Numbered from the stretch's first letter, positions 8,740-18,098 are shown. The stretch is DNA of 64,000 nucleotides from Dehalococcoidia bacterium (GCA_016930935.1 JAFGFT010000011.1:1-64000); one strand, 5' to 3'. Numbers and translations are program-made. Notes: generated by a model not told the origin, from the letters alone.

Positions 8740-9309
8740 CTAGAGGGAGTGTCCTGCACTGAAGGAATCCGCCACAACATCGCCGAGCCGGGTGTACTTC
8801 TTCGCCGGAGTGTGTACGTAGGAGATTGGGTCTATCTTCCGGAAGTCCGGCATACCGTCCGCGTCCAGGCAATCCGCAGTCACGTATGTCTCAACGATCC
8901 TGCCCAGCATCAGCGTGTGACTACCCATCTCCCGGGTGAATTCCACAGTGCACTCAAGATTAAGGGGACATTGATTGATGAGAGGTGCGTGTGTCAGCGT
9001 TCCGTAGAACAGCGTGAATCCGCAGCGCGCAATCTTGTCTGTGACTGCGCCCGACGCTATGCCACAGAGGTCGACCTGCGGCGTCATCGATGCGGAGGGT
9101 ACGTTCACAGAGAACTCTCCCGTCTCAATCATGCCGGAAAAGGTATGCCTGTGTGGCAGCATGCCGAGGAACACCATGGGCGGTTCCGTGCACGCCATTC
9201 CGGCCCATGACGCCGTCATGACGTTCGGCTTTCCGTCGACCGTCGTTCCGATGAGGAGCGCAGGCAGGGGATACAGCCATGTCTGGGGTCCCTTCCGAAC
9301 TTTGTTCAC
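8740..9309 (-). CDS. Flavin reductase-like / flavoredoxin family protein (paralogue 1)
   Basis: Start placed at the GTG at 9309 (189 residues). It has a GAGG SD and makes the N-terminus (VNKVRKGPQTWLYP) and length identical in layout to the two paralogues upstream. The longer frame to 9405 adds an unrelated 32-residue leader. The FMN-binding split-barrel family is recognised from the VDGKPNVMTASWAG strand-turn, the SVNVPS motif near residue 82, and DLCGI near residue 94. Members bind FMN and either reduce it or carry electrons. In a strict anaerobe a flavoredoxin-like role is the more natural reading. Confidence 0.88.
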   Translation of the reverse strand: MNKVRKGPQTWLYPLPALLIGTTVDGKPNVMTASWAGMACTEPPMVFLGMLPHRHTFSGMIETGEFSVNVPSASMTPQVDLCGIASGAVTDKIARCGFTLFYGTLTHAPLINQCPLNLECTVEFTREMGSHTLMLGRIVETYVTADCLDADGMPDFRKIDPISYVHTPAKKYTRLGDVVADSFSAGHSL

Positions 9310-9424
9310 TGCCTCGTTAATCTCCGAACCGCAAGCCGCAGTTAGCGCGACGGCTCTACAAATCACAAGCAGGCGGCATCCGCCCTGAGTCGTCTTCCGG
9401 CCCACGCGCGGATGCGCTGGCTGT

Positions 9425-9994
9425 CTATTTCAGTTTCAGTCCGACCTTGAATGCCTCTGCCACGATGGCGCCAACCTGGGCATACTGTCGTGCAGGTGAT
9501 GTCAGGTAGATGAGTGGGTCCATCTTCGACATATCCAGGTCATCGCCCGTCATACAACTCTCAGAGATGTGGGTCTCCTTGATATGCGCAATAACGAGTG
9601 AGTGCGTTCCCAGTTCAACGAGCTGCTCTACCACACACTCCAGGTTCAGAGGGCATTCCTGGATAAGCGGCGCAGACTTGTTCTCGCCATAGAAGATAGT
9701 GAAGCCACAACGCTCCACCTTGTCCATCCTGGAACCCGATTCGATGCCGCAGAAGTCCACTTCCCGCGCCTGCGACGTGGATGGAACGTTCACGGAGAAA
9801 CCATCCCCCACGTTGAGGCCGCCATGCGTGTACCGCGTACGCCTGATTGCCACACTAACCATGGGTGGTTCCGAATTTGCGATGTTGGCCCAGGCAGCGG
9901 CCATGAAATTGGGCTTCCCCTTCACCGTCGCGCCGATAAGCAGGATGGGCATCGGATAGAGCCATGTCTGTGGTCCTTTCTTGACCTTGTTCAC
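9425..9994 (-). CDS. Flavin reductase-like / flavoredoxin family protein (paralogue 2)
   Basis: A 189-residue protein starting with GTG behind a GGAGGGTGATAA SD. It shares MNKVKKGPQTWLYP, the FSVNVPSTSQAREVDFCGI core and the C-terminal PARQYAQVG block with its neighbours, so the three arose by tandem duplication. Residue differences are spread along the length, indicating an old duplication. It is an FMN split-barrel protein; redox partner unknown. The 335-base gap upstream suggests its own promoter. Confidence 0.88.
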   Translation of the reverse strand: MNKVKKGPQTWLYPMPILLIGATVKGKPNFMAAAWANIANSEPPMVSVAIRRTRYTHGGLNVGDGFSVNVPSTSQAREVDFCGIESGSRMDKVERCGFTIFYGENKSAPLIQECPLNLECVVEQLVELGTHSLVIAHIKETHISESCMTGDDLDMSKMDPLIYLTSPARQYAQVGAIVAEAFKVGLKLK

Positions 9995-10329
9995 TTATCA
10001 CCCTCCTTCAGGTGGAAACCGGACGACTGAACCGGCAACCGGTTTGTCGACTGGAATTACAGTGTACCGACTCTTTAAGGAATCGTCATGTCGAGTTCAA
10101 CGTACGGGTGATGGCGAAAGCCATTATGACCCGACCGAAGCAGAACACATCAGCAGGGTGACACGCCTCTCAACCTACCTGGGTGGATGGCATTGCTTGC
10201 GCGCTTCACCACCAACTGTCGCGCTGCCCTGCCACAAATGGCACATGGCCCCCACAGGACGATCCCGTGAGGGCCACCATCGAGAATTCCGTTGACTTCG
10301 TGCGACTCACATGTAGTAGCCGCTGGCTG
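9995..10329. other. Intergenic gap between flavoredoxin paralogues 2 and 3
   Basis: The gap holds the SD of paralogue 2 and no frame with recognisable coding character. I see no hairpin terminator with a T-run, no tRNA and no riboswitch-like block. Confidence 0.5.
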
Positions 10330-10899
10330 CTACGGTAGCTCTTTCCCAATCTTGAACGCATCTCCGACCACTCCGCCGATGCGCACGTACTTGCGCGCAG
10401 GAGCAGTCAGGAAGACGAGAGGATCCACCTTCATCGGGTCCAGAGCGCCGTCAGTGAGACAGTCCTCAGACACATGTGTCTGCTTGATGTCAGCCACAAC
10501 CAATGAGTGCATATCGAAATCGATGATGTGCGTTGCCACGCACTCCAGGTTGACCGGACACTCCTCAACCATCGGAGCAGTCTCGAGGTCGCCGTAGAAC
10601 ACCTTGAAGCCGCACCGTGCAACCTTGTCCGTCTTGGAACCGGACTCGACACCACAGAAATCCACTTTCTGCGCCTGCGCAGCCGATGGGATATTCACGG
10701 AGAAAGAAGCACCGACCTTGATGGCACCCCATGTATAGCGAGAGCGCACGATGCCGACTGTCAGCATCGGCGGCTTGCCGTTGGCGAGGCCACCATATAC
10801 GGCCGTCATGAAGTTCGGCTTCCCGTCTACCATGGCGCCAATCACCAGGACGGGTAGGGGATAGAACGATGTCTGTGGTCCCTGGGTCACTTTGTTCAA
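10330..10899 (-). CDS. Flavin reductase-like / flavoredoxin family protein (paralogue 3)
   Basis: A 189-residue member with a TTG start behind an excellent GAGGAGGA SD. It has the same architecture as paralogues 1 and 2: NKVTQGPQTSFYPLP at the start, FSVNIPSAAQAQKVDFCGV in the middle and PARKYVRIGGVVGDAFKIG at the end. The BASS-type transporter starts upstream on the same strand with a 55-base gap, so the two may be co-transcribed. Confidence 0.88.
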   Translation of the reverse strand: MNKVTQGPQTSFYPLPVLVIGAMVDGKPNFMTAVYGGLANGKPPMLTVGIVRSRYTWGAIKVGASFSVNIPSAAQAQKVDFCGVESGSKTDKVARCGFKVFYGDLETAPMVEECPVNLECVATHIIDFDMHSLVVADIKQTHVSEDCLTDGALDPMKVDPLVFLTAPARKYVRIGGVVGDAFKIGKELP

Positions 10900-10954
10900 A
10901 GTAATAGTCCTCCTCAGTATTCGAGAGTACCCTGAATTCAGGATGAACTGACAA

Positions 10955-11914
10955 TCAGGCGGGTCTGGATTTCACAGCGATGGTTGTATTGAGTACCACG
11001 AAGTTGACGATAGCGAACGCGGTAGTCACCGCAGCAGGCAATGCCGCCACCTGTCCGAAATACAGCAGGGCTATGCCACCGGCAAGTCCGTAATTCTTCC
11101 ACGCGCCCATAACCGCGTAGCTCACCCGCAGATCCCGGGCAGGTGCCACGAGTCTGCTGCCCCAGAACACCACGTGCGCAATAACGAAGGTACAACAGAA
11201 GGAGATAATGGCTACGGGAATTATGGCTCTGTCGAACCGCAGGAACGCCGAACTGTTGAGCCCTATGATTGTGTACACAACCACGAAGAAGCCCCAGTTG
11301 AGCAGTAGACCACGATACTTGTCCAGCCATTTCACAATCGGTCCGGACATACGCAGCAGTCGCGAGATAAGGAACGGGGCCGCTACGAGCTGCACCAATG
11401 CGAGGAGCAACTGGCTCGGCTCCACAAGACTGCTGCCCAGCAGTCCGACCGTCATCAGAGGCATCAGCGCGAACGCAGCGAGATGCCCTGCAACTGAGCC
11501 GACAAGTGTGAAAGACACGTCGCCTCCGAGCTTGTACGTAAATGGTATGACTGCGACCGCAGGAGGAACGGCAGCAATAAGAACGAATCCCGCGCGCAGA
11601 CCGGGGTCATCCAACAGTACGAAGGACAACAGCACGTACAGACCCCCGAGCAGTACGTAGTTCAGAAGCAGAGCGGTGAGGGCAGGCTTCACGAGTCTCC
11701 TGCCTCCGGAGAAGACCGAGGAGGACACTCCTACAAGCGAAAGCGTCATGATGACCGCTAGCAACGGAGTAACCGCAGGCCGGGTGTAGGTGGCTCCGTT
11801 ACCGAAGGCCACGCCGACCACAAGCGCAAGCAGAAGAATGAAGCTGTTGTTGCGAAACAGTGCCTTCAATCTGTTCAACTCAGTCTTACCATCTCCTCTA
11901 GAATGGATTGGCAC
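10955..11914 (-). CDS. BASS/SBF-type membrane transporter (bile acid:sodium symporter superfamily)
   Basis: The 319-residue protein is almost entirely hydrophobic, with about ten predicted membrane segments beginning near residue 24. Inverted-repeat-like segments such as VLIAAVPPAVAVIPFTYKLGGD and VMGAWKNYGLAGGIALLY are the pattern of the SBF/BASS fold that also includes ACR3 arsenite carriers. These move organic anions, often with sodium, or arsenite; the substrate here is open. The start is uncertain: the GTG at 11914 has no SD, whereas a TTG at 11878 follows a GAGGAGA at 11892-11898, about 13 bases away. Confidence 0.8.
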   Translation of the reverse strand: MPIHSRGDGKTELNRLKALFRNNSFILLLALVVGVAFGNGATYTRPAVTPLLAVIMTLSLVGVSSSVFSGGRRLVKPALTALLLNYVLLGGLYVLLSFVLLDDPGLRAGFVLIAAVPPAVAVIPFTYKLGGDVSFTLVGSVAGHLAAFALMPLMTVGLLGSSLVEPSQLLLALVQLVAAPFLISRLLRMSGPIVKWLDKYRGLLLNWGFFVVVYTIIGLNSSAFLRFDRAIIPVAIISFCCTFVIAHVVFWGSRLVAPARDLRVSYAVMGAWKNYGLAGGIALLYFGQVAALPAAVTTAFAIVNFVVLNTTIAVKSRPA

Positions 11915-12025
11915 TTATACTAGCAGCCGACAGTACAGATTGCACAGGGCATCAGACTTTTGCGATGAATGTCTCATGTGGCACTATTGTGACCCATCAG
12001 AGCAAAGCGCGAGGAGGACACAGTC

Positions 12026-13075
12026 ATGGGAACCAGTGCACAGACGGTACTTGGCATGGTCGAGGGCGGCAGCCTGGGATTCACCCTCCCGCATGAACAC
12101 CTGGTCTTCGACGGCACATCTATCTTCGCCGAACCTTCGATCTCATCCGAAAAATGCATGGCGCACGCACCGCTCGGCCTCGACATCCTCAGCTGGCTTA
12201 GGTACCACCCGTACGAGAACCTCGACAATGTCAGAATGCTGGACGAAGATGAGGCAACGGCTGAACTCCTGAGGTTCCTTAAGGCAGGCGGTTCCACAGT
12301 GGTGGATGTGACCATTCCCGGTATCGGACGCGATCCTGAGGCGCTCTGTCGAATCTCGCGCATGACGGGCGTCAACATTGTGATGGGAACGGGACTCTAC
12401 ACCGAGCCTTCGCTCACGCAACGGCAACGGGACATGACGGTGGACGAGATGGCCTCGCTCTTCATCAATGAAATCCGTGTCGGTGTCGGCACAAGCGGCA
12501 TCCGCGCCGGCATAATCGGCGAGATAGGCTGCAACTGGCCCGTGGCGCCTACGGAGGTGAAAGCCGTTCACGCAGCAGCCATGGCGCAACAGGAGACGGG
12601 TGCCAGCATCAGCCTCCATCCCGGACGCAACAGCGAGGCCCCGTTCGAGCTTGCCGAAACGCTCAAGAACGCGGGCGCCGACCTCTCCAGGGTCCTCTTC
12701 TGCCACACGGATGCGCGCTTGAGGGACCCGTTCGACCGGATGCGTCTGGCAGACATGGGCTGCGTGCTCGAATACGACCTGTGGGGATGGGAGGGCCATT
12801 TCCCTTCCTACTGGACGTCTGACGACTACATGGACCTCCCGAACGATACCGACAGGATATACGAGGTCATGTCCCTCATGGAGCAGGGATACGGCCGGCA
12901 GGTGGTCATCTCTCACGACATCTGTGTCCGCAGCAGGCGCGTCTGCTGGGGTGGGTGGGGCTACATGCATATCCCGACCTACGTGGTGCCTATGATGCGC
13001 AAGCGTGGAATGACCGAAGAACAGGTTCGACAACTCACAGTGGAGACGCCGCGCAAACTTCTCTCCTTTCTCTAG
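12026..13075 (+). CDS. Phosphotriesterase-family metal-dependent hydrolase
   Basis: A 349-residue amidohydrolase-fold protein. Metal ligands are visible in order: LPHEHLVF (His23, His25), the bridging position in IIGEIGCNW (Glu166), SLHPGR (near 192), FCHTDAR (near 225) and VISHDICVR (near 300). The bridging residue is Glu, as in the bacterial phosphotriesterase homology proteins, rather than the carboxylated Lys of true phosphotriesterases. A lactonase or ester-hydrolase role is therefore more plausible than organophosphate hydrolysis. The ATG follows GCGAGGAGGAC. The ThDP enzyme begins 42 bases downstream. Confidence 0.88.
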   Translation: MGTSAQTVLGMVEGGSLGFTLPHEHLVFDGTSIFAEPSISSEKCMAHAPLGLDILSWLRYHPYENLDNVRMLDEDEATAELLRFLKAGGSTVVDVTIPGIGRDPEALCRISRMTGVNIVMGTGLYTEPSLTQRQRDMTVDEMASLFINEIRVGVGTSGIRAGIIGEIGCNWPVAPTEVKAVHAAAMAQQETGASISLHPGRNSEAPFELAETLKNAGADLSRVLFCHTDARLRDPFDRMRLADMGCVLEYDLWGWEGHFPSYWTSDDYMDLPNDTDRIYEVMSLMEQGYGRQVVISHDICVRSRRVCWGGWGYMHIPTYVVPMMRKRGMTEEQVRQLTVETPRKLLSFL

Positions 13076-13117
13076 CAATTCGAAAACCGTGGCGACGCGA
13101 TAATCGGGAGGTGAGAT

Positions 13118-14788
13118 ATGTACCCATGGGAAGCGGTAGCACACATGGTTCAGGCCCAGGGTGTCGACATGACGTTTGGAATAGGGGACAGCCATCTGCA
13201 ACTCTATGCAGAGAAGACTGACGGACTGCGCGCGGTCAATGTCCGGTACGAGGGCTCCGCTCCGTTCATGGCCATGGCCTATGCCCGGCTCTCAGGCAAA
13301 CCCGGCGTGTGCAGTGCGAGCACAGGACCCGGCATCGCTAACATGGTACCAGGTGCGCTTGAGGCACTGTCAGGCTGCAGTCCGCTCGTGATGCTGTGCC
13401 ATTCCATCAACCAGAAGACAGAAGGGATGGGTGAGTTCCAGGAATGCGACCAGCTGGGGATGATGCGACCAGTGACGAAATGGGCTGTGCGTGTGAATGA
13501 TATCAACCGTCTCTCGTGGTACGTCAACCGTGCTTTCTCACTGGCCATGAACGACCAGCCAGGACCCGTATTCGTGGAGATTCCCTACGACGTCGGAGGT
13601 GACATAACCCACGGTATTTCCGCGGACATCGTTGAACCACACTTCAGGGCCGCGACACGGCTGAGGACGGCAGGGGACCCTGACACGGTGTCGCGCGCGG
13701 CGGACCTGCTGCTGCAGGCGAAACGGCCAGTGATGCTAGCCGGCACTGGTGCGATGCTGTCCGGTGCAGGTGGCGCGTTCATGAGGCTGGCAGAGAAGCT
13801 GGGCATGCCGTTCGCCACATCACCGGGAGGACGAGGTATCGGTTCCGAGAATCATCCACTCGCCCTCGGCCTTGTGGGTATGTATCGCAACACGCTCGCA
13901 AAGGAATACTTGATGAGTGCAGACCTCGTACTCACAGTCGGCTCAAGAAACGAGGCATTTCAGACGCACCGGTGGGAGGACATGCCCGCAGGCGCACGCT
14001 TCATCCAGATAGATGCGGTTGCCTCTGAGATTGGGCGCAACTGGGTTCCTGACGTGGGCATCGCGGGCGATGCGAGCCTCGTGCTGCAGCAGCTACTCCA
14101 GACTATCGAGGAGCACAACCAGGTGCCTGCAGGGACAGGCTCGGCACGTACAACTGAGATCGCCACCGCGAAGCGTGAATTGCTGGCAGCCGTGGATTCA
14201 GAATGTGCCACAACGGAGTACCCCTTTGCCGCCAAACGCATCGTTCACGAGTTGAGCAACGTGTTCGGCAACAACACAGTCCTCGTCAACGAGAACGGCT
14301 CGCAGGATTCCTGGTCGTTCGTGTACCCGTACTACACTGTGGGCGACCAGTCCATCTGCGTGCCGGTTGCGGAGCAGACATGCATGGGCATGGGAGTGGT
14401 GGGCGCCATCGCGGCGAAGCTCACCATGCCGGACAAAAACGTGGTGTGCGTGACAGGGGACGGGGCCTTCCAGATGTACATGAAAGAGTTGCCCACCGCC
14501 GCGCAGTACGGTGCAGGATGCACATGGGTCGTACTGAACAATTCATCGTTCGGATGGCCGGGATACTATCAGATGCAGACAGTTGGCTGGAACACGACAA
14601 CCTTCACCGTCCAGCCGGACCTCGCTGCTGTGGCGCGTGCGTGCGGCTGTCACGGCAGGAGAGTGGAAACACTCGAAGGCATCCGCCCCGCACTTGAGGA
14701 AGCACTGCAACTGAACAATAAGGGCATCCCGGTTGTGCTGGACTTCCCGGTAGGGCAGGATATGACTCATTTCGATAGAGCGAGGTAG
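13118..14788 (+). CDS. Thiamine diphosphate-dependent enzyme (acetolactate synthase/benzoylformate decarboxylase-like)
   Basis: A 556-residue protein with all three domains of the POX/ALS-type ThDP family. The N-terminal Pyr domain has the activating Glu in VRYEGSAPFMAMAYAR (near residue 50). The middle domain has LAGTGAMLSGA near 208. The C-terminal PP domain has GDGAFQMYMKELPTAAQYG...LNNSS, the metal/diphosphate motif, from about residue 447. The 2-oxoacid or acyl donor cannot be deduced; the missing small regulatory subunit and the neighbours argue against biosynthetic acetolactate synthase. The ATG follows GGGAGGTGAGAT. A membrane protein gene starts 6 bases after its stop. Confidence 0.88.
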   Translation: MYPWEAVAHMVQAQGVDMTFGIGDSHLQLYAEKTDGLRAVNVRYEGSAPFMAMAYARLSGKPGVCSASTGPGIANMVPGALEALSGCSPLVMLCHSINQKTEGMGEFQECDQLGMMRPVTKWAVRVNDINRLSWYVNRAFSLAMNDQPGPVFVEIPYDVGGDITHGISADIVEPHFRAATRLRTAGDPDTVSRAADLLLQAKRPVMLAGTGAMLSGAGGAFMRLAEKLGMPFATSPGGRGIGSENHPLALGLVGMYRNTLAKEYLMSADLVLTVGSRNEAFQTHRWEDMPAGARFIQIDAVASEIGRNWVPDVGIAGDASLVLQQLLQTIEEHNQVPAGTGSARTTEIATAKRELLAAVDSECATTEYPFAAKRIVHELSNVFGNNTVLVNENGSQDSWSFVYPYYTVGDQSICVPVAEQTCMGMGVVGAIAAKLTMPDKNVVCVTGDGAFQMYMKELPTAAQYGAGCTWVVLNNSSFGWPGYYQMQTVGWNTTTFTVQPDLAAVARACGCHGRRVETLEGIRPALEEALQLNNKGIPVVLDFPVGQDMTHFDRAR

Positions 14789-14794
14789 AAGACG

Positions 14795-15448
14795 TTGATA
14801 TTTGCACCGCTTGGATGTCTCGCAGCACTGCTGCTGTTCCTTTCGATTCCGCTGATTCTCGTCCTGCTGTTCATGAACCTGGTGTCGTTCTCGTTCGGAG
14901 AGTTGGGACTGTCTCCAAATACAGCCATGGTGTTGATACTGCTGATGCTGATTGGCTCGCTCATCAATATCCCTCTCACCCGCCACAGGGTGGCACAGGC
15001 CAGGCCTGACAGTCTGCGCAGTCTGTTCAGTCCGCCACCGACGCTCTATTCAGGCGTTGCGGTCAACCTGGGAGGCGCAGTAATCCCGCTCTGTCTGAGT
15101 ATCTACCTGGGTACCATCATGCCATCACTCTGGCAGGTTCTCGTTGCGACGGGAGTCATGGCACTGGTGACGCGAGCGACCGCCAGATTCATTCCTGGCA
15201 GGGGAATCGTGGTGCCTATGTTCATCCCTCCTATTCTGTCCGCTCTACTCGCGATGCTGCTCGCAAAGGAGTTTGCAGCACCGGTCGCCTACGTCGCAGG
15301 TACCATGGGCACGCTCATCGGAGCGGATATCCTCAACCTGCACCGCATCCGCCGTTTCGAAGGGATGGTTTCTATCGGCGGTGCAGGTCTGTTCGATGGC
15401 ATATTCCTGGTTGGAATCGTGGCCGTCTTCCTTACAGCGCTTGTGTAG
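14795..15448 (+). CDS. DUF1614 family membrane protein
   Basis: 217 residues with about six or seven hydrophobic segments. The landmarks LGLSPNTAMVLILLMLIGSLINIPL, VAVNLGGAVIPLCLS and AGTMGTLIGADILNL match the DUF1614 membrane family, which often sits beside ThDP or thiamine-related genes; its function is unknown. The start is TTG, with the SD (GAGGT) inside the last codons of the ThDP enzyme gene, so the two are translationally coupled. A role tied to the ThDP enzyme is inference. Confidence 0.8.
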   Translation: MIFAPLGCLAALLLFLSIPLILVLLFMNLVSFSFGELGLSPNTAMVLILLMLIGSLINIPLTRHRVAQARPDSLRSLFSPPPTLYSGVAVNLGGAVIPLCLSIYLGTIMPSLWQVLVATGVMALVTRATARFIPGRGIVVPMFIPPILSALLAMLLAKEFAAPVAYVAGTMGTLIGADILNLHRIRRFEGMVSIGGAGLFDGIFLVGIVAVFLTALV

Positions 15449-15462
15449 CGACGGCAATGGGC

Positions 15463-15981
15463 CTAGGGGCTGTACGTCTCATAGCGGACTATCTCTTCAA
15501 GCCCTTTCCTGAGCTTGGAACTGGTGGCGGCTGACCGTGGATAGCCAAGGGGCATCACGGTAACCACCTTGCATGTCTCCGGCACTCCGAGGATTGCGCA
15601 GACCTTCTCCTGGGACATCCTGCCTATCCAGCACGTGCCAAGGCCCTCCGCCGCCGCGGCAAGCGTCATGTGGTCAACGGCGATAGCCACGTCGACCGCG
15701 TAGCGCGGCACAGTGCTTGTCATCAGAGAAGCGGGTTCAGTTGCCACCGCGGCGATGATGATGGGTGCACCAGCAATCCACATCTGGTTTCCCGCCGCCG
15801 CAGCGATTTCGCGTCTTCTCTCTGCATCGCGCACCACGATGAACATCCAGTTCTGCCGGTTGCTGGACGACGGGGCGAGCCGTGCCGCCTCAAGCACCCT
15901 AATCAAGCTTGTATCAGGAACAGACATATCTGCAAAGTCCCGCACGCTTCTACGAATCCGTATCGCTTCATGCACATCCAT
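15463..15981 (-). CDS. Nitroreductase family protein
   Basis: A 172-residue FMN-dependent nitroreductase-fold protein: IRRSVRDF at residues 8-15, ARLAPSSSNRQNWMFIVV near 33-50, and GLGTCWIG near 112-119. The family reduces nitro compounds, quinones or flavin derivatives and also includes dehalogenases; substrate not assignable. The SD AGGAGGTGACAC is strong. It is convergent with the DUF1614 gene, 15 bases apart. Confidence 0.9.
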   Translation of the reverse strand: MDVHEAIRIRRSVRDFADMSVPDTSLIRVLEAARLAPSSSNRQNWMFIVVRDAERRREIAAAAGNQMWIAGAPIIIAAVATEPASLMTSTVPRYAVDVAIAVDHMTLAAAAEGLGTCWIGRMSQEKVCAILGVPETCKVVTVMPLGYPRSAATSSKLRKGLEEIVRYETYSP

Positions 15982-16163
15982 GTGTCACCTCCTGGGATGG
16001 TGACGTGATTATACCGCGGTACGCGACAGGGCCCGTGCCTTGTGCAGAGGCAGAGCAACACTATAGAATCGCAGGGAGGGCCCGTTTCGTACTGTCTGCG
16101 CAGAACCTCTCTGCATTCCGGTGACGACGCGAGCGCCATAATCCAGCAGCTACGGAGGTGGCT

Positions 16164-17165
16164 ATGTCCGCACGCAAAGACAACGGGACTATGGTGTACT
16201 TCACAGAGGACAGAGAGCAGATTGGAAAGGCGCTGGCACTCTGCAACATTGCTGCCTTTGCAGGGCAGATGGTTGCGGTGAAACTCCACATGGGAGAACC
16301 TGGCAATCCGTACATTGTAAAACCAGAACTGGCCCGCAGCATCGTTGACTCGGTGCGGGGTGCAGGTGGAGTGCCCTTTCTCCTCGACTCCGTAGTCGCG
16401 TATGCAGGTGAGCGCTCTTATCGAAGGGGCTACGAGAAGGTGGCCCAGCGGCACGGCTTCACACATGAAGCCATGGGCTGCGAAGTAATCATCGCCGACG
16501 AGGGCGTGCGCGTGGTCGAGGCAGGCGTGGCCCTTGAGGTCGTCACTCCAATGTACGACTCACAGTGCATGGTTGTACTCTCACACGTGAAGGGACACAT
16601 CCAGGCCGGTTTCGGCGGCGCCATCAAGAACCTCGGCATGGGTGGCGTGACGAAGGCAAGCAAGAACCTCATCCACCACAATGCAGAGCCGGTGCACAAT
16701 CCCGATGAGTGCACGTTGTGTGGTATCTGCGCAGAAGCCTGTCCCATGGGAGCCATCAGTGTTGACGATGAGTGGCACATCGATAGAGACTGCTGCCCGG
16801 GATGCGGAAAATGTGTGCTTTCCTGCAACACCGGCGCACTCACATTCAAGGTGATGAGTCTCAACGAGGGACTGGCGATAAGTGCGCGTGCCTGCACCGC
16901 CGGAAAGACCGCGCTCTACGTCAACTCTCTTCACAACATCGCGGATGTGTGCGATTGCGACCCCAATCCTCGGCAGATTATCTGCCCGGATATCGGCTAC
17001 CTCATAGGAGCAGACGCGGCCGCCGTTGATGCTGCCACCCTCGACATCATCGACGCAGTACGTCCAGGAGTCTTCAAGCAATCTACAGGCGTTGACCCCC
17101 GGCCACAAGTATCCCATGCCGTCGCACTGGGAATGAACGACCACTATAGCCTCCAGAGGCTGTAG
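16164..17165 (+). CDS. DUF362 / double 4Fe-4S ferredoxin-domain protein
   Basis: 333 residues from the ATG at 16164, which lies 5 bases after GGAGG; the GTG at 16158 overlaps that SD. The N-terminal ~165 residues are DUF362, with VVLSHVKGHIQAGFGGAIKNLGMG. Then come two [4Fe-4S] ferredoxin motifs, CTLCGICAEACPMGA (near 185-200) and CPGCGKCVLSCNTGA (near 213-228), followed by a DUF362-like C-terminal part. DUF362 proteins are cytosolic iron-sulfur proteins, often near corrinoid or redox enzymes in anaerobes, of unproven activity. Single-gene unit. Confidence 0.9.
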   Translation: MSARKDNGTMVYFTEDREQIGKALALCNIAAFAGQMVAVKLHMGEPGNPYIVKPELARSIVDSVRGAGGVPFLLDSVVAYAGERSYRRGYEKVAQRHGFTHEAMGCEVIIADEGVRVVEAGVALEVVTPMYDSQCMVVLSHVKGHIQAGFGGAIKNLGMGGVTKASKNLIHHNAEPVHNPDECTLCGICAEACPMGAISVDDEWHIDRDCCPGCGKCVLSCNTGALTFKVMSLNEGLAISARACTAGKTALYVNSLHNIADVCDCDPNPRQIICPDIGYLIGADAAAVDAATLDIIDAVRPGVFKQSTGVDPRPQVSHAVALGMNDHYSLQRL

Positions 17166-17179
17166 CCTGCCGCCGGTCT

Positions 17180-17941
17180 CTACAACAGTGTGGAGCCGCC
17201 GTCGACAAGCAGTGTCTGCCCTGTCACGAAGTCGGACGCATCTGAAGCCAGGAAGATCGCCGCGCCGGCACAGTCGGCAGGAGCACCCATGCGTCCCATC
17301 GGTATGAGGCCCGTCAACTTCTTGCGGTCTTCCGGATGCTCTTCGAAGTACGTTGTGTTGAATTCGGTGATTGTCGGGCCGGGGCCGATAGCATTGACGT
17401 TCACGCCGTATTGCGCCCATTCGGCCGCCAGGGCACGTGTCAGATGCGATACCGCCGCTTTGGAAACGCAATAGGCCGAACGGTTCTCCTGAACTACCTG
17501 AGACACATTCGATGACAGATTGATAACCTTCCCCTTGCGTCGCTCGATCATGTGCCGGCCGACATTTCTGCAGCAGAGAAAGGTGCCCCTCACATTGTTG
17601 GACATCACCAGGTCGAACTCCTCTGCGGTCACATCCACAGCAGGCTTCCTCACGATGGCCGCAGCGCTATTGACCAAGATGTCGATCTGCCCGTGTTTCT
17701 TGAGAACAGCTTTCACAAGCTGGTCGACCGACGCCTCAACGCTCACATCCGCTTGTTCGGAGTCCGCTGAGAAACCTTGTGCCACAAGGCGCTCGGCAGC
17801 AAGTTTCCCCTGAGGGATGCGCCTGTTCACAATGACCACTTGAGCGCCATGGCTCGCAAGACCTGTGGCAATCGCAAAACCAATGCCACTGTTCCCGCCG
17901 GTCACTACTGCCGTCTTGCCCGAAAGGTCAAACATGTTCAT
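17180..17941 (-). CDS. Short-chain dehydrogenase/reductase (SDR)
   Basis: A 253-residue classical SDR: the NAD(P) motif TGGNSGIG at residues 14-21, NSAA near 90, a catalytic Ser in VINLSSNVS, YxxxK in SAYCVSKAA (near 157-161), and a complete C-terminal FVTGQTLLVDGG. It resembles 3-oxoacyl-ACP reductase/gluconate dehydrogenase-like members; the substrate is not deducible. SD AGGAGG is 5 bases before the ATG. It is convergent with the DUF362 gene. Confidence 0.92.
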   Translation of the reverse strand: MNMFDLSGKTAVVTGGNSGIGFAIATGLASHGAQVVIVNRRIPQGKLAAERLVAQGFSADSEQADVSVEASVDQLVKAVLKKHGQIDILVNSAAAIVRKPAVDVTAEEFDLVMSNNVRGTFLCCRNVGRHMIERRKGKVINLSSNVSQVVQENRSAYCVSKAAVSHLTRALAAEWAQYGVNVNAIGPGPTITEFNTTYFEEHPEDRKKLTGLIPMGRMGAPADCAGAAIFLASDASDFVTGQTLLVDGGSTLL

Positions 17942-18063
17942 CGAGTCCTCCTGAATACGTTGCTCTGCACTGTGACAGATACGACAATCACAACGTCACG
18001 CAGGCACATGGGGTGCCAAGGCTTGTGGGACACAGGGTATCAGAATGGAGGAATGAGATAACA

Positions 18064-18093
18064 GACACGGGGCCATTTCCGTGGCCCCGTGTC
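18064..18093 (-). terminator. Hairpin terminator after the Ig-like protein gene at 18099
   Basis: A perfect 12-bp GC-rich stem (18064-18075 with 18082-18093) with a 6-base loop, just past the stop codon of the minus-strand gene. There is little T-run, so efficiency is uncertain. Confidence 0.7.
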
Positions 18094-18098
18094 ACGAT

